64,000 nucleotides of DNA from Tahibacter amnicola (GCF_025398735.1 NZ_CP104694.1:1947001-2011000), one strand, 5' to 3'; shown: positions 1-10,917, counted from the stretch's first letter. A program made the numbers and translations. The notes: generated by a model not told the origin, from the sequence alone.

Positions 1-951
1 GCCAGCGAACAGCTGCTGCCGGCCTACCTCCGCTTCATGCGCGGTGTCGTCGACTCGGATGATCTGCCCCTCAACGTCAGCCGCGAGATCCTGCAGGACA
101 ACCGCCTCGTCGCGCAGATCCGCAGCGCGTGCATCAAGCGCAGCCTCGACCTGCTCGAGAAACTGGCCAACGACGACGCGGAAAAATTCCAGGCCTTCAT
201 CGACAGCTTCGGCAACGTGCTCAAGGAAGGTATCGCCGAAGATGCCGCCAATCGCGAACGCATCGCCAAGCTGCTGCGGTTTGCCTCGACCCGATCGGAA
301 GGCCAGACGCGCACGGTTTCGCTCGACGACTACATCGGCCGCATGGTGGCCGGCCAGGAAGCCATCTACTACGTCAGCGCGGACAGCTTTGCCGCCGCCA
401 AGGGCAGTCCGCAGATCGAGGCGCTGCGGTCGCGTGGCATTGAAGTGCTGCTGATGATCGATCGCATCGACGAATGGATGCTTGGCTACCTCAACGAATA
501 CAACGGCAAGCGCCTGCGCAACGCCGCCAAGGGTGATATCGACCTGACCGCCATCGCCGGTGGCGACGACAAGGACGCCCGGGAAGCCGCGGCCAAGGCC
601 GCCGAGCCTGTCGTCGCACGACTCAAGGAATTGCTGGGCGAGCGTGTGAAGGACGTGCGCATCAGCCAGCGCCTGACGGATTCGCCGTCCTGCCTGGTGC
701 TCGACGAGTACGACATGGCGCTGCACCTGCAGCGGCTGATGCGCGAGGCCGGTCATGAGGTGCCGCCGAGCAAGCCGATCCTGGAGATCAATCCGCAACA
801 CGCGCTGGTGCAGCGGATCGAGAAGGATACCGACACCGCCCGTGCGACCGACCTGGCTGTACTGCTGTTCGAACAGGCCCAGATCATGGAAGGGGCGCAC
901 CTGGATGACCCCGCGGCGTTCGTGCGTCGCGTCAACGCGTTGCTGGCCTGA
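1..951 (+). CDS. htpG: Chaperone HtpG (Hsp90), C-terminal half, 5' partial
   Basis: The frame is open from the first base, so the gene starts outside the window; 316 residues are visible, about half of a usual 630-residue HtpG. The segment begins in the middle domain with a hallmark Hsp90 stretch (GVVDSDDLPLNVSREILQ) and runs through the C-terminal dimerisation domain to RVNALLA. HtpG is a cytosolic ATP-dependent chaperone; the ATPase domain is in the missing part. A 12-bp-stem hairpin follows the stop, then hslR 73 bases on. Both products are heat-shock proteins in E. coli. Identification is very secure. Confidence 0.96.
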   Translation, partial: ASEQLLPAYLRFMRGVVDSDDLPLNVSREILQDNRLVAQIRSACIKRSLDLLEKLANDDAEKFQAFIDSFGNVLKEGIAEDAANRERIAKLLRFASTRSEGQTRTVSLDDYIGRMVAGQEAIYYVSADSFAAAKGSPQIEALRSRGIEVLLMIDRIDEWMLGYLNEYNGKRLRNAAKGDIDLTAIAGGDDKDAREAAAKAAEPVVARLKELLGERVKDVRISQRLTDSPSCLVLDEYDMALHLQRLMREAGHEVPPSKPILEINPQHALVQRIEKDTDTARATDLAVLLFEQAQIMEGAHLDDPAAFVRRVNALLA

Positions 952-958
952 TTCCAGC

Positions 959-987
959 ACGGCCGCCCGGCATGTCCGGGCGGCCGT
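959..987 (+). terminator. Hairpin after htpG
   Basis: Perfect 12-bp inverted repeat, arms at 959-970 and 976-987, with a 5-base loop. It begins 7 bases after the htpG stop. There is no T-run behind it, so it may act as an mRNA-stabilising 3' hairpin or a weak terminator before hslR. Confidence 0.4.
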
Positions 988-1024
988 CATGGTCACTCGC
1001 CACATCCGGTGCGATCATAGGTCC

Positions 1025-1426
1025 ATGGAACCTGCTGCTCCCGAAACTGTCCGGGCCGATCTGTGGCTTTGGGCCGCCCGGTTCTTCAAGACACGCTCGC
1101 TTGCCAAGCAGGCGATCGAGGGCGGGAAGGTCGAGGCCAACGCACAACCGTGCAAGCCGAGCAAGGCGATCCGCGCCGGCGACCGCTTGCGTATCACGCG
1201 CGGTGAAGAACGCTTCGATGTGGAAGTGCTCGGCCTGAGCGAGCAGCGAGGCCCTGCTTCCGTCGCCCAGGCGTTGTACCGCGAAACTGACGAAAGCCGA
1301 GCCGCGCGGGCGGCAGAGCAGGAACGCCGGCGTCTGGAGGCAACCGGCTATGCAAAGCCTGCGACCAAGCCCGACAAGCGGGCGCGCCGTCTCATTCGCG
1401 CGCTGGGTGATATCGATTCACTCTAG
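1025..1426 (+). CDS. hslR: Hsp15-like S4-domain RNA-binding protein
   Basis: 133 residues. An S4 RNA-binding domain covers about residues 9-65 (RADLWLWAARFFKTRSLAKQ then a basic groove with KPSKAIRAGD). The C-terminal third is very rich in Arg and Lys, as in Hsp15. In E. coli Hsp15 binds stalled 50S subunits carrying nascent peptidyl-tRNA and recycles them after heat shock. The ATG at 1025 starts the conserved domain; the same frame is open far upstream, but that part overlaps htpG and reads as a shadow. Position directly after htpG fits a heat-shock role. Convergent with mutS. Confidence 0.88.
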   Translation: MEPAAPETVRADLWLWAARFFKTRSLAKQAIEGGKVEANAQPCKPSKAIRAGDRLRITRGEERFDVEVLGLSEQRGPASVAQALYRETDESRAARAAEQERRRLEATGYAKPATKPDKRARRLIRALGDIDSL

Positions 1427-1455
1427 GCGATGACTGCTCGCGGCGAACGCACCCG

Positions 1456-4059
1456 CTACAGCAACGCTCGCAACCGGTAAAGCGCCTCCAGCGCTGCTTT
1501 TGGAGTCAGCTCGTCCGGGTCGATCTCGCGCAACGCGCGTTCGGCGGCCGACGGCGCGGCGAACAGGTTCATCTGCTGCGGCGATTCCAGCGCGATAGAC
1601 GTCGTCGCCGGCGCCGCATTCGCGGCTGGCTGTTGTTCCAGCGCGGCCAGATAGCGCCGGGCGGCCGTGATCACCGGTTTTGGCAGACCGGCCAGCGCAG
1701 CCACCTGCAGGCCGAAGCTGCGGTTGGCCGGTCCTTCCTTCACCGCATGCATGAACACGAGACTGTCGCCGTACTCGATCGCGTCCAGGTGCACGTTGGC
1801 GATGCCCGGATACTGGCTGCCCAGCTCCGTCAGTTCGAAGTAGTGCGTGGCGAACAAGGTGTAGGCCTTGTTCGCGGTTGCCAGCTGCACGGCGCAGGCC
1901 TTGGCCAGCGCGAGTCCATCGTAGGTCGAGGTGCCGCGTCCCACCTCGTCCATCAGCACCAGGCTGTCGGGTGTGGCATTGTGGAGAATGTTGGCGGTCT
2001 CGGACATCTCCACCATGAAGGTCGATTGGCCGCGTGACAGGTCGTCGCCTGCACCGATGCGCGTGAAGATGCGGTCCACCGGGCCGATCGTCGCACTGTC
2101 CGCGGGCACATAGCTGCCGATGTGCGCCAGCAGGACGATCAGCGCCGCCTGCCGCATGTACGTGGATTTGCCGCCCATGTTGGGGCCGGTGATCACCAGC
2201 ATCCGGCGCGCCGGGTCCAGCCTCAGGTCGTTGGGCTCGAACGGTTCCTGCCGCACCTGTTCGACGACCGGGTGGCGTCCGCGCACGATCTGGATACCCG
2301 GATCGCGCACCAGCTCCGGCGCGGTCCAGTTCAGGCTGTCGGCGCGTTCGGCGAAGGTGGCCAGGACGTCCAGCTCGGCGATGGCCGCTGCCGCCTGGCG
2401 CAGCGGCTGCAGCAGCTCGTTCAGCCGGTCGAGCACCGCTTCGTACAAAGCGCGCTCGCGCATCAGGCTGCGTTCGCGCGCAGAGAGCACCTTGTCCTCG
2501 AAGGCCTTCAGTTCTTCGGTGATGTAGCGCTCGGCGCCCTTGATGGTCTGGCGGCGCGTGTAGTGGGTGGGCGCGCGGTCCGCGTGCGCATTGGTGATCT
2601 CGATGTAGTAACCGTGCACGCGGTTGTAGCCGACCTTGAGCGTCGGGATGCCCGACGCTTCGCGTTCGCGTGCTTCCAGATCGACCAGGAACTGATCCGC
2701 ATTGGTCGACAGGGTCCGCAATTCGTCCAGCTCGGGGTCGAATCCGGTGCGGATCGCGCCGCCGTCGCGCAGCAGCGCCGGCGGCTGATCCACGATCGCG
2801 CTGGCCATCCAGTCGGCCGTCTGGGTGTGCTCGCCCAGGCGTTCGAGCAGGGCGAGCAACAAGGGGCTGTCTGCACCGTGGACCGCTTCGCGCAGCCGCG
2901 GCGCCTGGTGCAGCGCATCGCGCAGGGTGGACAGGTCGCGCGGACGCGCCGAGCGCAGCGCGACGCGCGCAAGAATGCGTTCCACGTCGCCGATACCCCG
3001 CAGGGTTTCGCGCAACGGTTCGAAGCGGCGCGAATCGACCAGGGCGGAGATGGCCTGGAATCGCCGGCGCAGGGTGTCGTGATCGCGCAGCGGCCGGTGC
3101 AACCACCGCTTGAGTGTGCGTGCGCCCATCGGTGTGATGCTGCGATCGAGCACGCCCAGCAGGGTGTGTTCGCCACGGCCGCTGGCATTACTGTCCAGTT
3201 CCAGGTTGCGCCGCGTCGCGGCATCCAGCGCGATCGTCTCGCTCGCGCTTTCCACCGCCAGGCCGGTCAGGTGGGGCAGGGCGCTCTTCTGGGTTTCCTC
3301 GACATAGCCGAGCAGGCAGCCGGCGGCCGCCACGGCGAGGGGCAAGTCCTCGCAGCCGAATCCGGAGAGGTCCTTGGTGCCGAAAAAGCGGCAAAGTTGC
3401 CTTGTGCACGACTCGTGGTCGAAGTGCCACGGTGCGCGCTTGCGCAATCCCGGCAGCTCCGTGACGAAGCGCGGCCAGGCCACGTCTTCGCCTACCAGCG
3501 TTTCAGCCGGCTGAAGGCGCGCCAGCTCCGACGCCAGCGCCTCGGGGGTGTGGGCTTCGGTCAGCAGGAAACGACCGCTGGCGAGGTCGACCCACGCCAT
3601 GCCATAGCCGGTCTTGCCAGCGGAAATGGCCAGCAGGAGGTTGTCGCGCCGCTCCTCGAGCAGGGCTTCGTCGGTGACGGTGCCGGGCGTGATGACACGC
3701 ACTACTTTGCGCTCTACCAGCCCCTTGGCCAGTGCCGGATCACCGATCTGTTCGCAGATCGCCGCTGATTCGCCCAGTTTGACCAGCCGCGCCAGGTAGC
3801 CCTCGGCAGCGTGGTACGGAATGCCTGCCATCGGGATCGGCTGGCCGGCGGACTGGCCGCGCTGGGTGAGGGTGATGTCGAGCAGGCGTGCCGCCTTGCG
3901 CGCATCGTCGTAGAACAGCTCGTAGAAATCCCCCATCCGGAAGAACAGCAGCGTGTCCGGATAGTCCTGCTTGGCACTGAAGTATTGCCGCATCAGGGGC
4001 GTGTGTTCCTGGAACGCCGCACCCGTGCCGGGCTCTTTGTCTGCCGCCTTGGTCTTCAC
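1456..4059 (-). CDS. mutS: DNA mismatch repair protein MutS
   Basis: 867 residues, close to the E. coli length of 853. Domain I carries the mismatch-reading Phe-x-Glu motif in GDFYELF (Phe45, Glu47). The C-terminal ATPase has Walker [10 protein letters not shown] and Walker [17 protein letters not shown], followed by the helix-turn-helix dimer segment. MutS recognises mismatches and loops and recruits MutL. The start ATG lies just before KTKAADKEP. The gene is monocistronic here and divergent from the cinA-recA-recX group across a 359-base gap. All key residues are intact, so no mutator defect is visible. Confidence 0.98.
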   Translation of the reverse strand: MKTKAADKEPGTGAAFQEHTPLMRQYFSAKQDYPDTLLFFRMGDFYELFYDDARKAARLLDITLTQRGQSAGQPIPMAGIPYHAAEGYLARLVKLGESAAICEQIGDPALAKGLVERKVVRVITPGTVTDEALLEERRDNLLLAISAGKTGYGMAWVDLASGRFLLTEAHTPEALASELARLQPAETLVGEDVAWPRFVTELPGLRKRAPWHFDHESCTRQLCRFFGTKDLSGFGCEDLPLAVAAAGCLLGYVEETQKSALPHLTGLAVESASETIALDAATRRNLELDSNASGRGEHTLLGVLDRSITPMGARTLKRWLHRPLRDHDTLRRRFQAISALVDSRRFEPLRETLRGIGDVERILARVALRSARPRDLSTLRDALHQAPRLREAVHGADSPLLLALLERLGEHTQTADWMASAIVDQPPALLRDGGAIRTGFDPELDELRTLSTNADQFLVDLEAREREASGIPTLKVGYNRVHGYYIEITNAHADRAPTHYTRRQTIKGAERYITEELKAFEDKVLSARERSLMRERALYEAVLDRLNELLQPLRQAAAAIAELDVLATFAERADSLNWTAPELVRDPGIQIVRGRHPVVEQVRQEPFEPNDLRLDPARRMLVITGPNMGGKSTYMRQAALIVLLAHIGSYVPADSATIGPVDRIFTRIGAGDDLSRGQSTFMVEMSETANILHNATPDSLVLMDEVGRGTSTYDGLALAKACAVQLATANKAYTLFATHYFELTELGSQYPGIANVHLDAIEYGDSLVFMHAVKEGPANRSFGLQVAALAGLPKPVITAARRYLAALEQQPAANAAPATTSIALESPQQMNLFAAPSAAERALREIDPDELTPKAALEALYRLRALL

Positions 4060-4418
4060 TGGTTATTCCATCGCGATCGGGCGCGGCCTGCCGGGAAGCC
4101 GCCGGGTGGGCGGTGCAGGCGCAACGGCGTAGTTTAGCCTGCGTCGCACGGAAGACGTCAGGCCGCCGTCCCGCAGGCGGCCACCCTCCCTGCCGCCAGA
4201 TGCAGGCCCGCCTGGTTCGCGTTCGGGCTGGCTGCGTCCCGTCGCTGATACGCAATGCGTAGCAATTCACGTCTCCGGCGCGCGAAGCCCGTGATGCCGC
4301 GCCTGGGCCCGCGGAGACACGGCCGCCGGCGCGACAGGCTGCGCCCGTCCGGCCGTGTCGCTTGGCGCGTACCCGCATTTCGGCTAGAAGACACGGTTTG
4401 ATCCCTCCGGAGCACGTG
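4060..4418. other. Intergenic region between divergent mutS and cinA
   Basis: No gene seen. Two inverted repeats stand out: a 7-bp-stem hairpin at 4161-4182, and 10-bp arms GACACGGCCG at 4316-4325 with CGGCCGTGTC at 4350-4359. Both could fold in RNA of either strand. No clear sigma-70 promoter was identified, although the region must hold the starts for both mutS and cinA-recA. Confidence 0.5.
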
Positions 4419-4928
4419 ATGACCGTTTCCACCCGCTGCGATGACGCCGAGCTCGTCCGACTGGGCGAAGTCGTGGCCGATCTCCTGATCCAGCGCGGGC
4501 AGATGGTGGTGACGGCGGAATCGTGCACCGGCGGCTGGATCGCCAAGACGCTTACCGACATCCCCGGCAGTTCCGCCTGGTTCGAGGCCGGGCTCGTGGC
4601 CTACAGCTACGAGGCCAAGGAGGCGCTGCTGGGCGTCAACCCTCACACGCTCGAACGGACCGGTGCCGTGAGCCAGGAAACCGTGGTCGAGATGGTCTCG
4701 GGCGCGCTGGCCCGCTACGGCGCGTCGGTTGCCGTGGCTGTCACCGGAATCGCCGGGCCCGGCGGCGCCACTCCCGGAAAGCCGGTCGGCACGGTCTGGA
4801 TCGCCTGGAAGCGGCGTGGCGGCTATGCGCACGCGGAAACCTTTCACTTCGACGGCGACCGCGAGGCGGTGCGGCGTCAGACGGTTGCCGCCGCGCTCGT
4901 CGGGATTCAGAAAATTCTGACCACCTGA
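4419..4928 (+). CDS. pncC: CinA-like C-terminal domain protein, nicotinamide-nucleotide amidase (PncC)
   Basis: 169 residues, only the C-terminal CinA domain, as in E. coli YgaD/PncC. It shows the family signatures VVTAESCTGGWIAKTLTDIPGSS and GIAGPGGATPGKPVGTVWIAW. The enzyme deamidates nicotinamide mononucleotide to nicotinate mononucleotide in NAD recycling. The ATG at 4419 has GGAG at 4409-4412 with good spacing; an upstream in-frame ATG at 4362 lacks this. It precedes recA, the conserved gammaproteobacterial order. Confidence 0.92.
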   Translation: MTVSTRCDDAELVRLGEVVADLLIQRGQMVVTAESCTGGWIAKTLTDIPGSSAWFEAGLVAYSYEAKEALLGVNPHTLERTGAVSQETVVEMVSGALARYGASVAVAVTGIAGPGGATPGKPVGTVWIAWKRRGGYAHAETFHFDGDREAVRRQTVAAALVGIQKILTT

Positions 4929-5065
4929 CGCGGTGGCCGCCCCATGCGACCCCCGGGGCGCTATGGAATAATCGTCCCGTTACCCGCCGTGCGACGCCCC
5001 GTCTCGGTTTCTGAGAACGCCGGGGGGCACACTGCGCGGCGCCATGAACCTGACGAGGAAACACA

Positions 5066-6103
<1,038 letters not shown>

Positions 6104-6156
6104 CCCGCTCCGGGCGGACGGCGTCGCCGTCTGCCCGCTTCCGGCCCCGGATCGCC

Positions 6157-6651
6157 ATGCGTCGCCGCTCCGACGATGACAAGCCGCTGCCCAGTGCCTA
6201 CCAGAAGGCGCTGGGCCTGCTTACGCGCCGCGAGCATTCCGCCCGCGAGCTGTCGCGCAAACTGGGGCAGACGGGATACAGCGCGGAGGAAGCAGGCGAG
6301 GCGGTGAGCCGTCTCCAGTCGCAGTCCTTCCAGAGTGACACCCGGTTCGTGGAAAGCCTGATCCGCACCCGGGCCGGGCAAGGCTACGGTCCGCGCCGCG
6401 TCCTGGCGGAGTTGCGCACCCATTCCGTCGGCGACGAGATCGCGCGGCAGGCGATCGCCGAATCGGGCGTCGACTGGGCTGATCTGGCGCAGCGCCAGTA
6501 CCGTCGCCGCTACGGTTCGCGGGCCGCCGGCGACCGCGCGGAAACCGCCCGGCGCGCGGCATTCCTCTTGCGCCGCGGCTTTGATGCCGCCACAGTACGG
6601 GCCATCACCCACGCGGACGACGTGGACGACAGCGCCGACGAGTTCGATTGA
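6157..6651 (+). CDS. recX: Regulatory protein RecX
   Basis: 164 residues, small and basic, built of repeated three-helix units. The first unit reads [19 protein letters not shown], typical of RecX, then [23 protein letters not shown]. RecX caps RecA filaments and inhibits their growth. The start at 6157 gives the conserved N-terminus (Lys/Arg-rich, then AYQKALGLL). It directly follows recA, which is the usual order and allows co-transcription. alaS begins 55 bases after the stop. Confidence 0.93.
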   Translation: MRRRSDDDKPLPSAYQKALGLLTRREHSARELSRKLGQTGYSAEEAGEAVSRLQSQSFQSDTRFVESLIRTRAGQGYGPRRVLAELRTHSVGDEIARQAIAESGVDWADLAQRQYRRRYGSRAAGDRAETARRAAFLLRRGFDAATVRAITHADDVDDSADEFD

Positions 6652-6706
6652 CGGCGGGTCGTTCGGTCGTCGCGTCTGCCATTTTCCGCATTCGAACGAC
6701 GACTCA

Positions 6707-9340
6707 ATGAAGACCAGCGCCGAGATCCGCCAGAGTTTCCTGGAGTTCTTCAAAAGCAAAGGGCACGAGATCGTGCCGTCCAGCCCTCTTGTCCCGGGCA
6801 ACGACCCCACCCTGCTGTTCACCAACGCGGGCATGGTCCAGTTCAAGGACGTGTTCCTGGGCTCCGAAAAGCGCAGCTACACGCGTGCCGTTTCGTCCCA
6901 ACGCTGCGTGCGCGCCGGCGGAAAGCACAATGACCTCGACCAGGTCGGCTACACCGCGCGCCATCACACCTTCTTCGAGATGCTGGGCAATTTCAGCTTC
7001 GGCGACTACTTCAAGCGCGACGCGATCGTCTATGCGTGGGAGTTGCTCACGGACGTCTGGAAGCTGCCCAAAGACCGGCTACTGGTCACGATCTACCATA
7101 CGGACGACGAGGCTTTTGATATCTGGCATCGCGAAGTGGGCCTGCCGGCGGATCGCATCATCCGCATCGGCGACAACAAGGGCGCGCCGTACGCTTCGGA
7201 CAACTTCTGGCAGATGGCTGACACCGGCCCCTGCGGTCCCTGCACCGAGATTTTCTACGACCACGGACCGCATATCCCGGGTGGCCCCCCCGGATCGCCC
7301 GACGAAGACGGCGATCGCTTTATTGAAATTTGGAATAACGTTTTCATGCAGTTCGATCGCGCGGCGGACGGCACCCTGTCGCCGCTGCCGGCGCCCTGCG
7401 TCGACACGGGCATGGGCCTGGAGCGCGTCTCCGCGGTGCTCCAGCACGTGCATTCCAACTACGAGATCGACCTGTTCCAGCACCTGATCAAGGCCGCTGC
7501 GGCGCTGACCAACACCGCGGACCTGGAAAACAAGTCCCTGCGTGTCATCGCCGACCATATCCGCGCCTGCAGCTTTCTGATCGTTGACGGCGTGCTGCCG
7601 TCGAACGAAGGTCGCGGGTACGTGCTCCGCCGCATCATCCGGCGTGCCCTGCGTCACGGCTACATGCTCGGCGTTCGCGGTCTATTCTTCCACCGCATGG
7701 TCGAGGCGCTCGTGGCGCAGATGGGCGGGGCTTACCCGGAGCTGGTGGAAAAACGCGATCTGGTCGAGCGCGCACTGCGCAGCGAAGAGGAGCGTTTCGG
7801 CGAGACGCTCGAGCAGGGCATGAAGCTTTTCGAAGGCGTCGCGGCCAACAGCCAGGGCGTGATCCCGGGCGAGGAAGCCTTCCGCCTGTACGACACCTAT
7901 GGATTCCCGGTTGACCTCACGGCCGACGTGGCGCGCGAACGTGGCCTGTCGGTTGACATGGCCGGCTTCGACGCGGCCATGCAGAAACAGCGCGAAATGG
8001 CGCAGCAGGGAAGCAAGTTCCAGGCGGCGGTAACGCTGTCTGCGGAAGCGATCCAGCAGCTGCCGCCGACCCGTTTCACCGGCTACGAACAGCTGGACAG
8101 CGCAGATCTTCCGCTCGTCGGTATCGTGCGCGGGTCGCGCCTGGTGGACGAACTGGGCGACGGTGAAGAGGCCACGCTTATCCTCGAAAACACGCCGTTC
8201 TACGCCGAATCCGGCGGCCAGGTCGGCGACACCGGCACGCTCGAAACGGACTACGGCCGTTTCGTGGTGCGCGACACGGTGAAGATCGCCGGCACATTCC
8301 ACGGCCACGTCGGCCGCTGGGAGGGCAAGACCCTGCGCGTCGGCGCGACGGTGCGCGGCAGTGTCGACAGCGCCCGCCGCCAGGCCACCATCCTGAATCA
8401 TTCGGCGACCCACCTGCTGCACGCAGCATTGCGCCAGGTGCTGGGTACGCATGTGCAGCAGAAGGGGTCGCTCGTCGCGCCCGACCGTCTGCGCTTCGAC
8501 TTCTCGCATTTCCAGGCCATGACCGCCGACGAGCTGCGCCAGGTCGAGGATCTGGTCAATGCGCAGATCCGGCGGAATAACGCGGCCGACGTGCGCAACA
8601 TGCCCTACAAGGACGCGCTGGACTTCGGCGCGATGGCCCTGTTCGGCGAGAAATACGGCGAACACGTCCGCGTGCTGAAGTTCGGCGAATTCTCTACCGA
8701 GCTGTGCGGTGGCACGCACGTGGGCCGCACGGGTGACATCGGCCTGTTCAAGATCCTGGGTGAAAGCGGCGTCGCTGCGGGCGTCCGCCGCGTCGAGGGC
8801 GTCACCGGCGCCGGAGCGCTGGCGCACGTGCGCGAAGACGAGCGACGCCTGGCCGAGGTGGCGCACCTGCTGTCCGCCGGTGGTGGCGAGGTCGTCGACA
8901 AGTTGCGGCAAGTGTTCGAACGCCAGAAAAAGCTGGAGCGCGAACTGGAGTCGCTCAAGGCCAAGGCGGCTGGCGCGGCGACCAGCGAGCTGGCCGAGTC
9001 CGCGCCGGAAATCGGTGGCGTGAAGCTGGTGGCGGCCCGTATTGACGGCCTGGACGCGAAGGGTTTGCGCGAGGGCGTCGACCAGATCAAGGCAAGGCTG
9101 CCCGAATGTATCGTCCTTCTGGCATCCGGCAGCGATGGCAAGATCGCCCTTGTCGCGGGGGTTCAGGGGGCCGCGCAGGCCAAGGTGAAGGCCGGAGACC
9201 TGGTCGGGCATGTCGCCCGCCAGATCGGCGGGAAGGGCGGCGGGCGGCCGGACATGGCGCAGGGCGGCGGCGAAGATCGGCCGGAACTGCCGCAGATCCT
9301 CGCTGGTTTGCAAGGGTGGGTTGCGGAGCGTTTGGCATAA
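6707..9340 (+). CDS. alaS: Alanine--tRNA ligase
   Basis: 877 residues (E. coli 876). Order: class II catalytic core beginning [20 protein letters not shown], tRNA-recognition domain, editing domain with the zinc/metal motif HSATHLLH and CGGTHV, and the C-Ala DHHA1 domain ending in [12 protein letters not shown]. It charges tRNA-Ala and clears Ser/Gly-tRNA-Ala. The ATG at 6707 gives the family N-terminus; an upstream in-frame start at 6581 would overlap recX and is rejected. recA-recX-alaS-csrA is a classic gammaproteobacterial order. Confidence 0.98.
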   Translation: MKTSAEIRQSFLEFFKSKGHEIVPSSPLVPGNDPTLLFTNAGMVQFKDVFLGSEKRSYTRAVSSQRCVRAGGKHNDLDQVGYTARHHTFFEMLGNFSFGDYFKRDAIVYAWELLTDVWKLPKDRLLVTIYHTDDEAFDIWHREVGLPADRIIRIGDNKGAPYASDNFWQMADTGPCGPCTEIFYDHGPHIPGGPPGSPDEDGDRFIEIWNNVFMQFDRAADGTLSPLPAPCVDTGMGLERVSAVLQHVHSNYEIDLFQHLIKAAAALTNTADLENKSLRVIADHIRACSFLIVDGVLPSNEGRGYVLRRIIRRALRHGYMLGVRGLFFHRMVEALVAQMGGAYPELVEKRDLVERALRSEEERFGETLEQGMKLFEGVAANSQGVIPGEEAFRLYDTYGFPVDLTADVARERGLSVDMAGFDAAMQKQREMAQQGSKFQAAVTLSAEAIQQLPPTRFTGYEQLDSADLPLVGIVRGSRLVDELGDGEEATLILENTPFYAESGGQVGDTGTLETDYGRFVVRDTVKIAGTFHGHVGRWEGKTLRVGATVRGSVDSARRQATILNHSATHLLHAALRQVLGTHVQQKGSLVAPDRLRFDFSHFQAMTADELRQVEDLVNAQIRRNNAADVRNMPYKDALDFGAMALFGEKYGEHVRVLKFGEFSTELCGGTHVGRTGDIGLFKILGESGVAAGVRRVEGVTGAGALAHVREDERRLAEVAHLLSAGGGEVVDKLRQVFERQKKLERELESLKAKAAGAATSELAESAPEIGGVKLVAARIDGLDAKGLREGVDQIKARLPECIVLLASGSDGKIALVAGVQGAAQAKVKAGDLVGHVARQIGGKGGGRPDMAQGGGEDRPELPQILAGLQGWVAERLA

Positions 9341-9557
9341 GCGGGCGTGCTACACGACGAAGGTCACGGCTAGCTTCAATTGCGTGGCCCCGGGGGCTCC
9401 GTTAGTATCGGGCGAGGTGCCTACCCGCCAATAAAAGCTATTTAAGACCGGTAGACACTCGAGGTTGGTCGCATGCCGTCGTGGATGGGCGGCAGGCGGT
9501 CAAAAAGGGGAGGGCCGCGAGATCAGCCGATGGCGCTGTTCGATGGTCCGATGTTTT

Positions 9558-9579
9558 GCACCCGCGGTTGTGCGGGTGC
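9558..9579 (+). promoter_or_regulatory. Hairpin and GGA motifs in the csrA leader
   Basis: Perfect 8-bp inverted repeat GCACCCGC / GCGGGTGC with a 6-base loop, 40 bases before the csrA start. It is followed by CAGGATG and by GGA within the ribosome site AAAGGAGA at 9606-9613. CsrA binds GGA motifs near ribosome sites, so this could serve autoregulation. That is inference; the hairpin itself is plain in the sequence. Confidence 0.3.
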
Positions 9580-9619
9580 CAGGATGAAGGGCCGGGACAG
9601 AGGCGAAAGGAGACGAACG

Positions 9620-9820
9620 ATGCTGATTCTGACTCGCCGGGTCGGAGAGACCCTGATGATTGGGGACGAAGTGACTGTGACCGTCCTCGGGGTAAAGGGA
9701 AACCAGGTGCGAATCGGCATCAACGCCCCGAAAGACGTGGCTGTCCATCGCGAAGAGATTTACCAGCGCATCAAGCGCGAGCAAGACCCGGGTGTCAGCA
9801 CCGGCGGAACGGAACCCTGA
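9620..9820 (+). CDS. csrA: Carbon storage regulator CsrA (RsmA)
   Basis: 66 residues. It opens with the invariant [18 protein letters not shown] and has the RNA-binding [12 protein letters not shown] segment. CsrA is a homodimeric RNA-binding protein that represses or activates translation of mRNAs for carbon storage, motility and biofilm genes by binding GGA sites. The start ATG has a strong AAAGGAGA ribosome site; the open frame back to 9473 has no homology. It lies between alaS and a tRNA cluster, as in many gammaproteobacteria (csrA-serV-argV). Confidence 0.97.
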   Translation: MLILTRRVGETLMIGDEVTVTVLGVKGNQVRIGINAPKDVAVHREEIYQRIKREQDPGVSTGGTEP

Positions 9821-9827
9821 TTCGGGC

Positions 9828-9856
9828 TTTACCCGAAGCGATCAAATCGCTATTCT
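9828..9856 (+). promoter_or_regulatory. Candidate sigma-70 promoter for tRNA-Ser(GCU)
   Basis: TTTACC at 9828-9833, a 17-base spacer, and TATTCT at 9851-9856. It sits 46 bases upstream of the tRNA and just after csrA. Confidence 0.5.
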
Positions 9857-9902
9857 TCCGCGCCTCGTCGACGGCACCTGCTGACGACGGGACCGAAAAT
9901 CC

Positions 9903-9995
9903 GGAGAGATGCCCGAGAGGCCGAAGGGGCTCCCCTGCTAAGGGAGTATAGGGTCAAAAGCTCTATCGAGGGTTCGAATCCCTCTCTCTCCGCCA
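9903..9995 (+). tRNA. tRNA-Ser(GCU)
   Basis: Acceptor GGAGAGA pairs with TCTCTCC, then G and encoded CCA. Anticodon loop CTGCTAA gives GCT at 9937-9939. Long variable arm, as expected for serine. T-loop GGGTTCGAATCCC. It decodes AGC/AGU. Its last 32 bases match those of tRNA-Ser(GGA) at 33848. A strong terminator follows. Confidence 0.97.
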
Positions 9996-10007
9996 GTTTC
10001 GCGAATG

Positions 10008-10032
10008 AAAAAGGACCGCCAGGTCCTTTTTT
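10008..10032 (+). terminator. Rho-independent terminator after tRNA-Ser(GCU)
   Basis: A-tract and stem AAAAAGGACC, loop GCCA, GGTCC followed by TTTTTT. Ends the csrA/tRNA-Ser unit. Confidence 0.85.
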
Positions 10033-10199
10033 GTTGCCGGGCTCCAGGTGGTGCGCAAGCACCTGGCGTCTCTGCCGCAAGCGTGGCAGGCGACGACAGT
10101 GTGGCGGGTACACCTGGTGAAATGGATAGAAGTTGTATTGTGGTAATGGTTGCGGGTGCCGGGCTGTTTCGGTGGTTCGAAAAAATCTTCGAAAACCTA

Positions 10200-10228
10200 T
10201 TGACGACCCGCCCTGATATCCGAATAAT
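10200..10228 (+). promoter_or_regulatory. Sigma-70 promoter for tRNA-Arg(ACG)
   Basis: TTGACG at 10200-10205, exactly 17 bases, then AATAAT at 10223-10228; five of six matches in each box. The predicted start is about 75 bases upstream of the tRNA. Confidence 0.6.
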
Positions 10229-10308
10229 TCCGCTTCTCGTCGGCGGGGTAATGCAGGCGAGGCGACGCAAGGGATGCGATCGCAGTTGCAGGGAAGGCAC
10301 GATTCAGC

Positions 10309-10385
10309 GCGCCCGTAGCTCAGTTGGATAGAGTACCAGGCTACGAACTTGGTGGTCGGAGGTTCGAATCCTTCCGGGCGCGCCA
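10309..10385 (+). tRNA. tRNA-Arg(ACG)
   Basis: Acceptor GCGCCCG / CGGGCGC, then GCCA. Anticodon stem CCAGG / CTTGG with loop CTACGAA, anticodon ACG (read as ICG after deamination). Decodes CGU, CGC and CGA. Encoded CCA. Own promoter and terminator. Confidence 0.96.
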
Positions 10386-10395
10386 CTTAATTCGG

Positions 10396-10419
10396 GGGTG
10401 CTTCGGCACCCTTTTGTTT
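10396..10419 (+). terminator. Rho-independent terminator after tRNA-Arg(ACG)
   Basis: GGGTGC, tetraloop TTCG, GCACCC, then TTTTGTTT. Confidence 0.85.
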
Positions 10420-10483
10420 GGCGGCGGGGTCTTGTATCCGGTCGTGCGAAGGTTGGTTGGCTTCGCCGGTTTGGCGCAACGGA

Positions 10484-10512
10484 TTGACGCTACCGGCGAG
10501 CACCCGTAACAT
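10484..10512 (+). promoter_or_regulatory. Sigma-70 promoter of the Pro-Arg-His-Lys-Leu tRNA operon
   Basis: TTGACG at 10484-10489, 17-base spacer, TAACAT at 10507-10512. First tRNA begins 46 bases later. No further promoter or terminator is obvious before tRNA-Lys, so at least four tRNAs share this start. Confidence 0.55.
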
Positions 10513-10557
10513 TTCCCTCCTTTGGGAAAGCCACGGGTGACAGAGGTCTGGAACGAG

Positions 10558-10634
10558 CGGGGTATAGCTCAGCCTGGTAGAGCGCCAGCTTTGGGAGCTG
10601 GATGTCGAGAGTTCGAATCCCTCTACCCCGACCA
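10558..10634 (+). tRNA. tRNA-Pro(UGG)
   Basis: Acceptor CGGGGTA / TACCCCG, then A and CCA. Anticodon stem CCAGC / GCTGG, loop TTTGGGA, anticodon TGG. First gene of the operon. Confidence 0.96.
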
Positions 10635-10655
10635 GCGTGCGATTTGCCAGTGACT

Positions 10656-10732
10656 GCGCCTGTAGCTCAACCGGATAGAGCATCGGCCTTCTAAGCCGAC
10701 GGTTGCAGGTTCGAGTCCTGTCGGGCGCGCCA
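10656..10732 (+). tRNA. tRNA-Arg(UCU)
   Basis: Acceptor GCGCCTG / CGGGCGC (one T-G pair), then GCCA. Anticodon stem TCGGC / GCCGA, loop CTTCTAA, anticodon TCT. Decodes AGA/AGG. Confidence 0.95.
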
Positions 10733-10751
10733 AAGCGATCGTTAGTTTTGC

Positions 10752-10829
10752 GGTGGATGTAGCTCAGCCGGTTAGAGCATCGGATTGTGATTCCGAGGGT
10801 CGCGGGTTCGAATCCCGTCTTCCACCCCA
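10752..10829 (+). tRNA. tRNA-His(GUG)
   Basis: Carries the extra 5' G (position -1, base 10752) opposite C73, the histidine identity pair. Acceptor GTGGATG / CTTCCAC holds a T-T mismatch at 6-67. Anticodon stem TCGGA / TCCGA, loop TTGTGAT, anticodon GTG. Encoded CCA. Confidence 0.94.
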
Positions 10830-10841
10830 GTTGTTTTTTGT

Positions 10842-10917
10842 GGGCCGTTAGCTCAATTGGTAGAGCAGCAGACTCTTAATCTGTTGGTTCGGGGTTCGAG
10901 TCCCTGACGGCCCACCA
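10842..10917 (+). tRNA. tRNA-Lys(CUU)
   Basis: Acceptor GGGCCGT / ACGGCCC, then A and CCA. Loop CTCTTAA gives anticodon CTT. Reads AAG, the dominant lysine codon in this GC-rich genome. Confidence 0.95.

Noticed and set aside
10033..10199. Possible small RNA or gene between two tRNA units
   Set aside because: No ribosome site, conserved peptide or terminator-ended transcript distinct from the tRNA promoter was found.
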